From the NCBI GenBank assembly GCA_018645325.1, contig JABGOU010000010.1, positions 1 to 64,000 of the forward strand: a stretch of 64,000 nt of DNA, in the 5' to 3' direction. The position numbers and the translations under genes are program-made. Shown in pieces: positions 56,616 through 64,000 of the stretch (positions within the stretch are counted from its first letter, which is position 1; each line of letters opens with the position of its first letter). The stretch comes from Desulfobacula sp. GTDB lineage: Bacteria > Desulfobacterota > Desulfobacteria > Desulfobacterales > Desulfobacteraceae. Under the pieces are notes generated by a model. It was not told the DNA's origin. It saw nothing but the letters and a program-made list of their open reading frames with translations, and made no database searches.

Positions 56616-57029
56616 TCAACAATTAAGTTTTTTCACCATTTTGATTATATTAAAACCTTCCGGTGTACGAGTATATTCAACCTTGTCCATCACCTGGTTT
56701 ATGATATACATGCCAAGTCCCCCGGGTTTGATTTCAGTAATGTTCCTTATTTTGATGGAATTTTTATCAAATTTGATGCCATTATCAATAATTGAGGTGG
56801 TAAGAAGATTCGGCTCCAGTCTAAAATTCAAGTCAATTTTCCGGTTATATTCATTTTTGTAACCGTGCTTTATAATATTTGAACAGGCTTCATCAATAGC
56901 AAGAATAATACAACCCGAATCCTCTTTTGAAAGACTGGTCTTTGACATAATTTCTTTTATCGCCTTTCTTACATCTTTCAAGTTTTTTGGATGCGACATT
57001 ATACTTAAAGAAATGGATTCAAATTTCAT
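56616..57029 (-). CDS. RsbW/SpoIIAB-type serine kinase (HATPase_c_2)
   Basis: A 137-residue GHKL ATPase of the anti-sigma factor/switch kinase family. N box IILAIDEACSNIIKHGY, G1 box SIIDNGIKFD, and G2 box GGLGMYIINQVMDKVEY are all present. Such kinases phosphorylate a serine in a STAS-domain partner and release or bind it according to phosphorylation. It lies 32 bases after a PP2C phosphatase gene on the same strand. The only STAS protein in the window is in the Mla operon about 3.5 kb away; no sigma factor gene is near. Confidence 0.9.
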   Translation of the reverse strand: MKFESISLSIMSHPKNLKDVRKAIKEIMSKTSLSKEDSGCIILAIDEACSNIIKHGYKNEYNRKIDLNFRLEPNLLTTSIIDNGIKFDKNSIKIRNITEIKPGGLGMYIINQVMDKVEYTRTPEGFNIIKMVKKLNC

Positions 57030-57061
57030 AAATTATGTATCTTTTTAAATTATTGAAAATA

Positions 57062-58384
57062 TTAATTTGTAGTAAATACAAGAAGGGTCAAATCATCACT
57101 TCTGCCTTCTGTTAAGGTGAATTGATCCACAGAATTTATTATCCCTTTGATAATCAAATCAGGATCATTGGGCTGCATTTTAATTACCTTTAAAAGTCGT
57201 TTTATATCAAATAATTTTCCACCAGTGTTCTTTGCCTCAATAACGCCATCTGTATAAATGGTAACGCTTGAATTTTCTTGAAGTTCAAATGTTTCCTGTT
57301 CATATTGGGCATCCGAAAGAATGCCAAGCGGCAGGCCTTTTTTATTATCATGGCCCAAAAGCTGGCTTTCTCCATCATTGCAATAAACAGGGGATACATG
57401 ACCTGCGTTGGCAATCTGGATATTGTTGCCGGCAGTATCTAAAAGCATGTATATAAGGGTTACAAACATGCCTCTTTTTGCCCGTTCACATAAAACTTTG
57501 TTTATTTGGGTTAAAAGGTCTCTGGGTTCGGGGTATAAAAGGGTATAATATTGCAAATCGCTGGTCAGCCGGGCCATAAAAAGAGAAGCAGAAATCCCTT
57601 TTCCGGAAACATCTCCCAGAACTATTCCCAGTTTATCTTCAGGCAGTTTGAAAAAATTGTAAAAATCACCGCCTATCTCAAGGGCAGGTTGATTTAATGC
57701 GGCAAATCTATATGTTTCAACCATGGGAAGCTCTTTAGGCAGAAAACTTTCCTGGACTTCCCTGGCAAGTTTTAAATCCCTTTCAAGGGTTTCTCTTTGC
57801 AGAATGATTTTATGCATTTTAGCCGTATCAATGGCTACTGCAACGCTGCTGCTGATGGTAACCAGCATCTCAAGTTCTTCATGAGAAAAAACAAAGGGTT
57901 TGGTCAATTTATTAATCACTTGTATGACGCCTATGATTTTGCCTGAAACCTTAAGTGGTACACAGAGCATTGCCCTGGTTCTGTATTTTGTCTTTTTATC
58001 ATTTTCCGGAGAAAATTTAGGGTGCTGATAAACATCTTCAAGGTTCAGGGGAATCCCTGTTATGGCAACTGTTCCTGCAATGCCTTGCCCTTTTTTTAAT
58101 CGAAAGATTTCCTTGATTTCATCGCCAACTTCACCAAGGGCAATCTGGAAAGTCAAGTCACCAGATTTATCATCAATTAAAAGCAGGCTGACTGCATCTG
58201 CCACAAAGGTTTTTTTTGTCGTCTCCATTACGCTGGAAAGAAGTTTTCCAATGGAAAGTTCCGAGTTGATCAAATTGGCAATTTTAATGCAGGTAGACAG
58301 GCGCTCAACTTTACGAAGACAGGATTTAAGATCAGATGAAAAATTTGTGGAAACAGGGAAAGGTATGTTTTTATTTGTTGTCAT
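57062..58384 (-). CDS. GAF-domain PP2C/SpoIIE-type serine phosphatase (RsbU-like)
   Basis: About 440 residues from ATG 58384. An N-terminal GAF sensor domain (roughly residues 30-190, with FVADAVSLLLIDDKSG and RAMLCVPLKVSGKIIGVIQVINK), a short coiled segment (LERDLKLAREVQESFLPKELP), and a C-terminal SpoIIE phosphatase domain (FAALNQPALEIGGDFYNFF, GIVLGDVSGKGISASLFMA, IYTDGVIEA, DDLTLLVF). It should dephosphorylate a STAS partner in response to a GAF ligand. An in-frame GTG at 58444 would add 20 residues; neither start has a clear ribosome-binding site. Divergent from mlaF. Confidence 0.9.
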   Translation of the reverse strand: MTTNKNIPFPVSTNFSSDLKSCLRKVERLSTCIKIANLINSELSIGKLLSSVMETTKKTFVADAVSLLLIDDKSGDLTFQIALGEVGDEIKEIFRLKKGQGIAGTVAITGIPLNLEDVYQHPKFSPENDKKTKYRTRAMLCVPLKVSGKIIGVIQVINKLTKPFVFSHEELEMLVTISSSVAVAIDTAKMHKIILQRETLERDLKLAREVQESFLPKELPMVETYRFAALNQPALEIGGDFYNFFKLPEDKLGIVLGDVSGKGISASLFMARLTSDLQYYTLLYPEPRDLLTQINKVLCERAKRGMFVTLIYMLLDTAGNNIQIANAGHVSPVYCNDGESQLLGHDNKKGLPLGILSDAQYEQETFELQENSSVTIYTDGVIEAKNTGGKLFDIKRLLKVIKMQPNDPDLIIKGIINSVDQFTLTEGRSDDLTLLVFTTN

Positions 58385-58527
58385 AGTCTTATTTTTATAT
58401 AAAGGAGTTCTGGCTTTGTCAATCTTTGTAATTATCGTTGACACGCTAAAACCGGTAAGTTATTTATGATCATTCATAATTTGTACCTGACCGAAAACAC
58501 TAAACAGACAGGTAACCAGCAGAATAT

Positions 58528-59313
58528 ATGATCAAAGTAGAAAATCTTGTAAAAAGGTATGGCAGTCTAATGGTTTCCAATAATTTAAATTGTCATTTTG
58601 AAAAAGGGAAAATTACTGTTATCCTTGGTGGGAGCGGATCTGGAAAAACTTCTCTGCTAAGGCAGGTCACAGGATTGGAAAAACCGGATTCAGGCTCTGT
58701 CTATTTTAATGGGTTGGACCTTACAACCATGGGGAGAAAAAAATTATATGATACCAGAAAAAAAATGGGTATGCTCTTCCAGGGTTCTGCTCTTTTTAAC
58801 TATTTGAATATTTTTGAAAACATAGCCTTTCCTTTACGGGAACATACTAAAATTGCTGATAATATTATCAAAACAATCGTGACCATGAAACTGGAAATGG
58901 TGGGACTAAGGGGGACGGAAAAATTGATGCCCTCCCAGTTATCCGGCGGGATGACCAAAAGGGTAGGGCTTGCCCGGGCCATTGTAATGGATCCTGAAAT
59001 TATATTTTATGATGAGCCGACTTCCGGTCTTGATCCGATTTCAACAGGGGTGATTGACAAACTTATCAAGGATCTTAACCAGGCGTTGAATATTACATCT
59101 GTTGTGGTTTCCCATGATATCAAATCCTGTTTCAGGATAGCAGATAATATTATTATTCTATTTTACGGAGATATTATAGCAGAAGGAACCGTGGAAGAAA
59201 TAAAAAACAGCAAAGATTTAAGGGTGAAACAGTTTATCAATGGGGAACCTGAGGGCCCGATTCCATTTACACGTACAGATAAGAACTATTTAGATGAAAT
59301 ATTATTTGATTAA
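58528..59313 (+). CDS. mlaF: Mla-type lipid transport ATPase MlaF
   Basis: Cytoplasmic ATPase of an MCE/Mla phospholipid transporter. The 261-residue protein has Walker A LGGSGSGKTSLLRQV, signature LSGGMTKRVGLARAI, Walker B IIFYDEPTSGLDP and H-loop VVSHDIKSC, with the MlaF-type PLREHTKI region. It is first in the operon mlaF-E-D-STAS-mlaC, ten bases before mlaE. Confidence 0.94.
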   Translation: MIKVENLVKRYGSLMVSNNLNCHFEKGKITVILGGSGSGKTSLLRQVTGLEKPDSGSVYFNGLDLTTMGRKKLYDTRKKMGMLFQGSALFNYLNIFENIAFPLREHTKIADNIIKTIVTMKLEMVGLRGTEKLMPSQLSGGMTKRVGLARAIVMDPEIIFYDEPTSGLDPISTGVIDKLIKDLNQALNITSVVVSHDIKSCFRIADNIIILFYGDIIAEGTVEEIKNSKDLRVKQFINGEPEGPIPFTRTDKNYLDEILFD

Positions 59314-59322
59314 AGGAGCCTT

Positions 59323-60096
59323 TTGAATTTGGATATTACAGCTAAATTTGGCAGATTCACTTTAAATCGGCTTCAGATTCTTGGCAGGAGCGGCATATTT
59401 TTGTTGGCTGCAATTTTTCAGGCTTTTCTTCCGCCATTCAGAATAAGGCGACTTGTAAAAGAAATCGAATTTATAGGTTCAAAATCATTTTTAATTGTTT
59501 TTGTCACAGCCCTTTTTACCGGTATGGTACTGGGTATTCAAGGATATTACTCTTTAAGCCAGTTTGGAGCGGAAGCCGCCCTTGGTGTCATGGTTGCCCT
59601 TTCCATTATCAGGGAGTTGGGACCGGTGCTCTGTTCCCTGATGGTGGCAGGAAGGGCAGGTTCTGCCATTACTGCTGAAATTGGTATTATGAAAATTACA
59701 GATCAATTTCCAGCTCTTGAGATGATGGCCATTGATCCTTTAAAATATGTGATCAGTCCTAAAATTATTGCAGGAATCCTTTCTTTACCACTTTTAACTG
59801 CTTTTTTTAACCTCGTGGGTATTGCCGGCGGATACCTTGTGGGTGTAAAATTATTAGGAGTTAATGAAGGTGCATATCTGGGTAAGATGGTTTTGGCCAT
59901 AACTTTTACAGATATTTATGGCGGGATTTTAAAGTCGCTTTGTTTTGGAGTTTTGATAACCTGGATTGCATCGTTTATGGGGTTTACAGCTGAACCAACC
60001 ACTGAAGGGGTGAGCCGGGCAACTACAAATGCGGTTGTTCTTATCTCGCTTTCAATTCTTATTGTGGATTATATCTTGACATCTTTATTGCTATAG
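59323..60096 (+). CDS. mlaE: Mla-type lipid transport permease MlaE
   Basis: Inner-membrane permease of the MCE/Mla system. The 257-residue protein has the conserved MlaE core: VTALFTGMVLGIQGYYSLSQ, ALSIIRELGPVLCSLMVAGR, GSAITAEIGIMKITDQFPAL and the late TEGVSRATTNAVV. The start is a TTG at 59323 with AGGAG four bases upstream; the next residues (NLDITAKFGRF) fit the family. Confidence 0.95.
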   Translation: MNLDITAKFGRFTLNRLQILGRSGIFLLAAIFQAFLPPFRIRRLVKEIEFIGSKSFLIVFVTALFTGMVLGIQGYYSLSQFGAEAALGVMVALSIIRELGPVLCSLMVAGRAGSAITAEIGIMKITDQFPALEMMAIDPLKYVISPKIIAGILSLPLLTAFFNLVGIAGGYLVGVKLLGVNEGAYLGKMVLAITFTDIYGGILKSLCFGVLITWIASFMGFTAEPTTEGVSRATTNAVVLISLSILIVDYILTSLLL

Positions 60097-60113
60097 GATT
60101 TAAATTATTCATC

Positions 60114-60551
60114 ATGTATGGAAGAAAAACAGAAATTTCAGTCGGTATTTTTATGATGGTGGGTATTGCCTGTCTGGTATATCTATCCATTAACCTTGGC
60201 AACGTTGATCTTTTCGGGTCTGATTCTTTCATGATTGATGCGAAATTTGGCTCCATAGAAGGTCTTGAGGTTGCAGCTTCCGTGGAAATTGCCGGAGTGC
60301 CCGTGGGAAAAGTGAAAAGAATAACCCTTGAAGAAAATGAAGCCTTTGTGCAGATGGAGATAAAAAAAGGAACGAAAATCACAGAGGATACTATTGCTTC
60401 TATTCGTACAAAAGGCATTATAGGAGACAAGTTTGTCAAATTGTCACCAGGCGGTTCTGATAATTTACTGGGAGATAAGGATGTTCTGATGGACACAGAG
60501 TCGGCAATTAGCCTTGAAGAACTGGTCAGCAAATATATTTTTAAAAAATAA
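60114..60551 (+). CDS. mlaD: MCE-domain protein MlaD
   Basis: A 145-residue periplasm-facing MCE protein that forms the hexameric lipid-channel ring with MlaFEB. One N-terminal membrane helix (about 9-25), then the MCE domain with FGSIEGLEVAASVEIAGVPV and IASIRTKGIIGDKFVKLSPGG. The tail after the domain is short, as in E. coli MlaD. It lies 17 bases after mlaE. Confidence 0.94.
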   Translation: MYGRKTEISVGIFMMVGIACLVYLSINLGNVDLFGSDSFMIDAKFGSIEGLEVAASVEIAGVPVGKVKRITLEENEAFVQMEIKKGTKITEDTIASIRTKGIIGDKFVKLSPGGSDNLLGDKDVLMDTESAISLEELVSKYIFKK

Positions 60552-60558
60552 CGACCCT

Positions 60559-60906
60559 ATGAGCTTTAAAATTAAAAGTAAAGAAAAAGAAAACATTGGT
60601 ATCATCATAGTAGAAGGCGAGATTGATATGTTCTCCTCACCAAATTTACGGGACAAACTGGTTCCTTTTTTTAAAAAAAGGATTAAAGGTGTTATAGTAG
60701 ACCTCTCAGGGGTTTCATTCATGGACAGTTCAGGTATTGCAACCCTTGTGGAAGGCCTTCAATGGAGTAAAAAAGAAAAAAAAGAATTTATATTGACAGG
60801 ATTGGGTACAAATGTGAAGAATGCGCTTTCCCTGACAAAACTGGATAATGTATTTACCATAAAATCAGATATGGATGATGCATATAAAAAATTGTGTGAA
60901 TATTAA
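60559..60906 (+). CDS. mlaB: STAS-domain protein, MlaB/RsbV-like
   Basis: A 115-residue single STAS domain in the position of mlaB. EGEIDMFSSPNLRDKL and GVIVDLSGVSFMDSSGIATL are the anti-sigma-antagonist (RsbV/SpoIIAA) hallmarks; the DSSG serine is the residue phosphorylated by RsbW/SpoIIAB-type kinases. MlaB of E. coli lacks that exact motif and is not known to be phosphorylated. An RsbW-type kinase and an RsbU-type phosphatase are encoded just upstream of this operon, divergently. The ATG at 60559 follows mlaD by seven bases; the frame is open back into mlaD. Confidence 0.88.
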   Translation: MSFKIKSKEKENIGIIIVEGEIDMFSSPNLRDKLVPFFKKRIKGVIVDLSGVSFMDSSGIATLVEGLQWSKKEKKEFILTGLGTNVKNALSLTKLDNVFTIKSDMDDAYKKLCEY

Positions 60907-60935
60907 CAAAGAGTTGCTTTACTTTGGAGGTTTTA

Positions 60936-61535
60936 ATGAAACAATTTAGGATAATTATCCTTATTTTTTTTGTGGTCTGTATTTTTCCCCCGGTTAATAA
61001 CGCTTGTGCGTCATCTGTTCAGGATGAGCTGAAAGTCACTCTGGATCAAATTTTAAAGATATTGCAAGATAAGTCTCTTAAGGGAGAAGACGCTACTGAA
61101 AAAAGAAGAACCTCCCTTCGTAAACTGATCCATGACAAATTCAGTTTTGATAAAATGTCACAATTGAGTCTTGCCAAGCACTGGAAAGCAAGAAGTGATG
61201 AGGAAAAGAAAACCTTTATTGATTTATTTGGACAACTCCTTGAACAAACCTATATCTCCAAAATAGAATCCTATTCCAATGAAAAAGTGATTTTTTTAAA
61301 GGAATATGTGACAGATAAGAAAGCACAGGTTGATACGAAAGTTATTACAGAGACTATTGAAATCCCCATTGATTATCGATTGTATCAAACAAATAACGGC
61401 TCCTGGATGGTATATGATGTGATTATTGAAGGTGTCAGTCTTGTGGGGAATTATCGCTCCCAGTTTGACCAGATGCTGCAGAAAAACTCTTTTGAAAAAT
61501 TAATAGAAGACCTTAAAAATAAAATTAAAGCCTGA
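60936..61535 (+). CDS. mlaC: Periplasmic phospholipid-binding protein MlaC
   Basis: Soluble shuttle of the Mla system (Tol_Tol_Ttg2 family). A signal peptide (IIILIFFVVCIFPPVNNACA) precedes a helical and beta-sheet domain with LRKLIHDKFSFDKMSQLSLAKHW, FIDLFGQLLEQTYISKIESY, and the late WMVYDVIIEGVSLVGNYRSQFDQML, which is the family signature. GGAGG lies before ATG 60936; an in-frame ATG at 60924 is upstream of that site and is rejected. Its stop overlaps the coaBC start (TGATG). Confidence 0.94.
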   Translation: MKQFRIIILIFFVVCIFPPVNNACASSVQDELKVTLDQILKILQDKSLKGEDATEKRRTSLRKLIHDKFSFDKMSQLSLAKHWKARSDEEKKTFIDLFGQLLEQTYISKIESYSNEKVIFLKEYVTDKKAQVDTKVITETIEIPIDYRLYQTNNGSWMVYDVIIEGVSLVGNYRSQFDQMLQKNSFEKLIEDLKNKIKA

Positions 61536-62734
61536 TGGAATTACAAAATAAAAATATTCTTCTCGGAGTTACAGGGGGGATAGCTGCCTACAAGGCTGTT
61601 GAGCTTTTAAGGCTTTTGAAAAAGACGGGTGCCAACGTAAATGTCATAATGACGGACAGCGCACAAAAATTTGTCGGTAAAACAACATTTGAAGTTTTAT
61701 CTGAAAATAAAGTGCTGTCGGATTTGTTTTTTGACACTGAATCTTCTGTAAAGCATATTGAGCTTGCAACAAGAGCCCATGCTGCAATTATTGCACCTGC
61801 AACGGCAAATACAATTGCAAAGCTTGCCCATGGCATAGCAGATGACGCATTGTCCACAACTCTGCTTGCAGTGACCTGTCCTGTCCTGGTATGTCCATCT
61901 ATGAATACAGACATGTACCAGAATATCAGGGTGCAGAGAAATCTTGATATTCTTGAAAAGGATGGATGGGTAATTCTTGATCCGGATTCAGGTGTTCTGG
62001 CCTGCAAAACTATTGGAACAGGACGACTGCCAGAGCCCTGGTTTATTTTTGACAGGGTTGAAGCAATGCTTGTTAAAAAGGATTTAAAAGGCAAAAATAT
62101 TCTTATTTCAGCCGGCCCGACTATTGAACCCCTTGATCCGGTCAGATATATCAGTAATCATTCTTCCGGCAAGATGGGATATGCCATTGCCAGAGCAGCG
62201 GAGAAAAGAGGAGGGCAGGTTACCTTGGTGTCCGGGCCTGTCAGTCTTAGTGCGCCAGTGGGTGTCGAGTGTATTTGCGTTCAAACCTGTGAAGAAATGG
62301 GAGATCAAATGCTTTCAAGGTTTGATCAGGCTGATATCATTATCAAGGTTGCGGCAGTGGCTGATTATAAACCCATGGATCCCAAAACCAGCAAAATAAA
62401 GAAAAAAGAAAAGGATAAAGATCTTTCCATTTTAATGACTCAGAATCCTGATATTTTAAAGCTTCTTGGAAAAAAGAAAACCAAAGGCCAGTTTCTGGTA
62501 GGATTTGCCGCTGAAACAGATGACCTTGAAAAAAACGCTTTATTAAAAATGGAAAAAAAGAATCTGGATATGATTGCTGCCAATATAGTGGGATCATCTG
62601 ATTCAGGATTCAAGGCAGATACAAACAAGGTAAAGCTTTTTTTTAAGGATGGCTCATCATTTGATATCCCATTAATGGAAAAAGACAAGGTTGCAGATAT
62701 CTTGATTGATCAAGTGATTGAGAAAATGGAATAG
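61535..62734 (+). CDS. coaBC: Bifunctional phosphopantothenoylcysteine synthetase/decarboxylase
   Basis: Makes 4'-phosphopantetheine from phosphopantothenate in two steps of coenzyme A synthesis. The N-terminal flavoprotein decarboxylase CoaC (about 1-185) has GVTGGIAAYKAVELLRLL, APATANTIAKLAHGIADDAL and CPSMNTDMYQN; the C-terminal synthetase CoaB (about 188-399) has ISAGPTIEPLDPVRYISN, HSSGKMGYAIA, KVAAVADYKP and FAAETDD. 399 residues is normal. It starts inside the mlaC stop and so is co-translated with the Mla operon. Confidence 0.96.
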   Translation: MELQNKNILLGVTGGIAAYKAVELLRLLKKTGANVNVIMTDSAQKFVGKTTFEVLSENKVLSDLFFDTESSVKHIELATRAHAAIIAPATANTIAKLAHGIADDALSTTLLAVTCPVLVCPSMNTDMYQNIRVQRNLDILEKDGWVILDPDSGVLACKTIGTGRLPEPWFIFDRVEAMLVKKDLKGKNILISAGPTIEPLDPVRYISNHSSGKMGYAIARAAEKRGGQVTLVSGPVSLSAPVGVECICVQTCEEMGDQMLSRFDQADIIIKVAAVADYKPMDPKTSKIKKKEKDKDLSILMTQNPDILKLLGKKKTKGQFLVGFAAETDDLEKNALLKMEKKNLDMIAANIVGSSDSGFKADTNKVKLFFKDGSSFDIPLMEKDKVADILIDQVIEKME

Positions 62735-62742
62735 ATTTTAAA

Positions 62743-63327
62743 ATGGAATCAGACATTTCGACTGACCCGGCTTCAATCAAATTTGAGATGGTCCGGGTGA
62801 TAAAAGATTTTTCTCAATATTTTCTTTACCAAAAAAAAACAGGGAATACATTTCTTAATCTTTCTGAAGAATCTAAAAGCCTGATAAATAACTGGGAAAT
62901 CAAAACACAGTCGCACAATTTTTTTTTTGAAGGTCCTGAAAATGCGGATATTTTTATCATAGACAGTGGTACAGGTTTTTTTAAAGGTGACAGTGGTGTG
63001 CTGCTCAAAAAGATTCTTAAGGCCATGAATCTTTCTTATGATTCCATCTTTATCTGCAATTCAGATGACTTGAAATCAGTTCAAGAAAAAATAAAAATCG
63101 TTTTTCCTGAAATTATCATCACTCTTGGAACAAAGGCTGGCCAGTCCCTTTTAAAGATTGAAAAGCCCCTGGAACACTTTCGGGGAAAATTTTATGACTA
63201 TAATGGAATTAAGGTCATGCCCACTTTTCATCCATCCCTTCTTTTAAAAAACCCGGAATATAAACGCCAGGTATGGGAAGATATGAAACTTGTGATGGAA
63301 AATGCAGGGTCCAAACATGATTCTTGA
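62743..63327 (+). CDS. UDG-superfamily protein, degenerate family 4-like
   Basis: A 194-residue protein whose C-terminal half matches family 4 uracil-DNA glycosylases: IIITLGTKAGQSLL, HFRGKFYDYNGIKVMPTFHPSLLLKNPEYKRQVWEDMK in two parts (LEHFRGKFYDYNGIKV and PTFHPSLLLKNP). The first catalytic motif (GEGPG...D in active enzymes) reads FIIDSGTGFFKG here, and the four iron-sulfur cysteines of family 4 are missing. It may be an inactive DNA-binding relative or have another activity. It lies nine bases after coaBC and overlaps xerC by 11 bases. Confidence 0.75.
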   Translation: MESDISTDPASIKFEMVRVIKDFSQYFLYQKKTGNTFLNLSEESKSLINNWEIKTQSHNFFFEGPENADIFIIDSGTGFFKGDSGVLLKKILKAMNLSYDSIFICNSDDLKSVQEKIKIVFPEIIITLGTKAGQSLLKIEKPLEHFRGKFYDYNGIKVMPTFHPSLLLKNPEYKRQVWEDMKLVMENAGSKHDS

Positions 63328-64000
63328 TACCTTTATTGATACTCTTATGGCTGAAAAAGGTTATTCGGTCCACACCTGCAGAGCATACCGATCAGATATT
63401 TTTGATTTTGTTCAATTCGTTTTAGACAAACAGGATATTGATGAAATTGATCCGGAAAAATTATTTTGGCAGCATTTGAATACACTTGATAAAACTATAA
63501 TTAGAAATTACCTTGCCCAGCTTGTAAGGCTTGGAAAAACCAAACGAACCATTGCACGAAAGCTGTCTTCTTTAAAAGCATTTTTTAATTATCTGGTCAA
63601 ATCAGGGCAGATCCGGGCTAATCCTGCAGAAACTATTCCGTTTCCAAAGCTTGAGAAAACAATACCGAAGTTTTTAAGCATTGATGATGTCGTAAGACTT
63701 TTGGATTCCATAGAGACGAATACCTGGTTTGACAAAAGAAATCTTGCCATGTTTGAAACATTCTATTCTACTGGTATGCGGGTATCGGAAATGGAAGGAC
63801 TTAATATTGAAGATATTGACTTTAAAAGTCAAATGATTAAAGTCTTTGGAAAAGGTTCAAAAGAAAGGATTGTACCCGTTGGCAAAAGAGCTGTAAATGC
63901 AATAAATGATTACAGGGCATCTTTAAAAGAAAATTATATTCCGATTTTTTTGAATAAAAATTTTACAAGATTAAGTTCCCGGTCCATCCGGCGGATTCTT
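63317..64000 (+). CDS. xerC: Tyrosine recombinase XerC, N-terminal part
   Basis: 228 codons are visible and the frame runs off the right edge. The N-terminal SAM-like core-binding domain (FIDTLMAEKGYSVHTCRAYRSDI, RTIARKLSSLKAFFNYLVKSG) and the start of the catalytic domain with the first active-site Arg in STGMRVSEMEGL and the beta-hairpin VFGKGSKERIVPVG are present. The HxxR and Tyr lie beyond the window. ATG 63317 overlaps the preceding gene. XerC with XerD resolves chromosome dimers at dif; no phage gene is near, so a housekeeping role fits. Confidence 0.92.
   Translation, partial: MILDTFIDTLMAEKGYSVHTCRAYRSDIFDFVQFVLDKQDIDEIDPEKLFWQHLNTLDKTIIRNYLAQLVRLGKTKRTIARKLSSLKAFFNYLVKSGQIRANPAETIPFPKLEKTIPKFLSIDDVVRLLDSIETNTWFDKRNLAMFETFYSTGMRVSEMEGLNIEDIDFKSQMIKVFGKGSKERIVPVGKRAVNAINDYRASLKENYIPIFLNKNFTRLSSRSIRRIL

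Noticed and set aside
63317-64000. Tyrosine recombinase as sign of a prophage or integrative element
   Set aside because: It is a XerC-type protein overlapping housekeeping genes after coaBC; no phage genes, no tRNA attachment site and no repeats nearby.

Overview
The window is a dense, AT-rich, Gram-negative chromosome segment that looks like a sulfate-reducing deltaproteobacterium of the Desulfobacterales (Desulfobacula/Desulfobacter-like). Reasons: the siroheme-dependent heme branch (ahbC-hemB-ahbD), a HcyBio/DUF39 homocysteine-synthesis protein, a PPi-type phosphofructokinase, LPS export genes next to rpoN, and Geobacter-like split pilin genes. No sulfate-reduction gene is present, so the assignment is an inference.

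Layout. 1-6.3 kb: tail of a GHMP kinase, glyQ-glyS, a small unknown gene, a nucleoside phosphorylase and ligA (+). 6.3-11.3 kb: an NTF2-like protein and ftsY (-), an SBF-like transporter and a PPi-PFK (+). 11.4-16.4 kb: a tightly overlapping minus-strand operon of a ClpX-like AAA+ protein, ahbC, hemB and ahbD. 16.5-25.9 kb (-): kdsA-kdsC-lptC-lptA-lptB-rpoN-hpf-ptsN-rapZ-EIIA(Man), then a miniature transposable element, then gap-tpiA-secG-tRNA-Leu(GAG) ending in a terminator. 26-34.5 kb (+): M23 peptidase, HcyBio protein, lepB, pyrB, pyrC, a PilR-like sigma-54 activator, and a Wzm/Wzt polysaccharide exporter. 34.5-41.2 kb (-): glycan genes, including a fused cytidylyltransferase/SDR and a CDP-alcohol phosphotransferase.

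41.5-55.7 kb is a type IV pilus region: a sigma-54-type promoter, a 59-residue aromatic-rich pilin (PilA-N), a secreted pilin-domain partner (PilA-C), a strong terminator, and a GT-C/TPR membrane glycosyltransferase. A second copy of the miniature element and a frameshifted IS4-family insertion follow. Then come the minor-pilin/tip operon (fimT-pilW-pilV-pilX-pilY1 and a small secreted protein) and an ABC trio resembling Myxococcus PilH-PilI-PilG. PilY1 carries two golvesin-like domains nested inside its VWA domain.

55.7-64 kb: an enoyl-CoA hydratase-like protein and an RsbW-type kinase plus GAF/PP2C phosphatase (-), facing a Mla phospholipid-transport operon (mlaF-E-D-STAS-mlaC, +), then coaBC, a degenerate UDG-like protein and xerC running off the edge. 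The main candidates for something new are: (i) a partner-switching kinase/phosphatase pair beside an Mla operon whose STAS subunit keeps a phosphorylatable DSSG serine; (ii) the ClpX-like unfoldase with a duplicated small domain inside the heme operon; (iii) the split aromatic-rich pilin; (iv) the 133-134 bp IS66-like miniature element with 8-bp target duplications.
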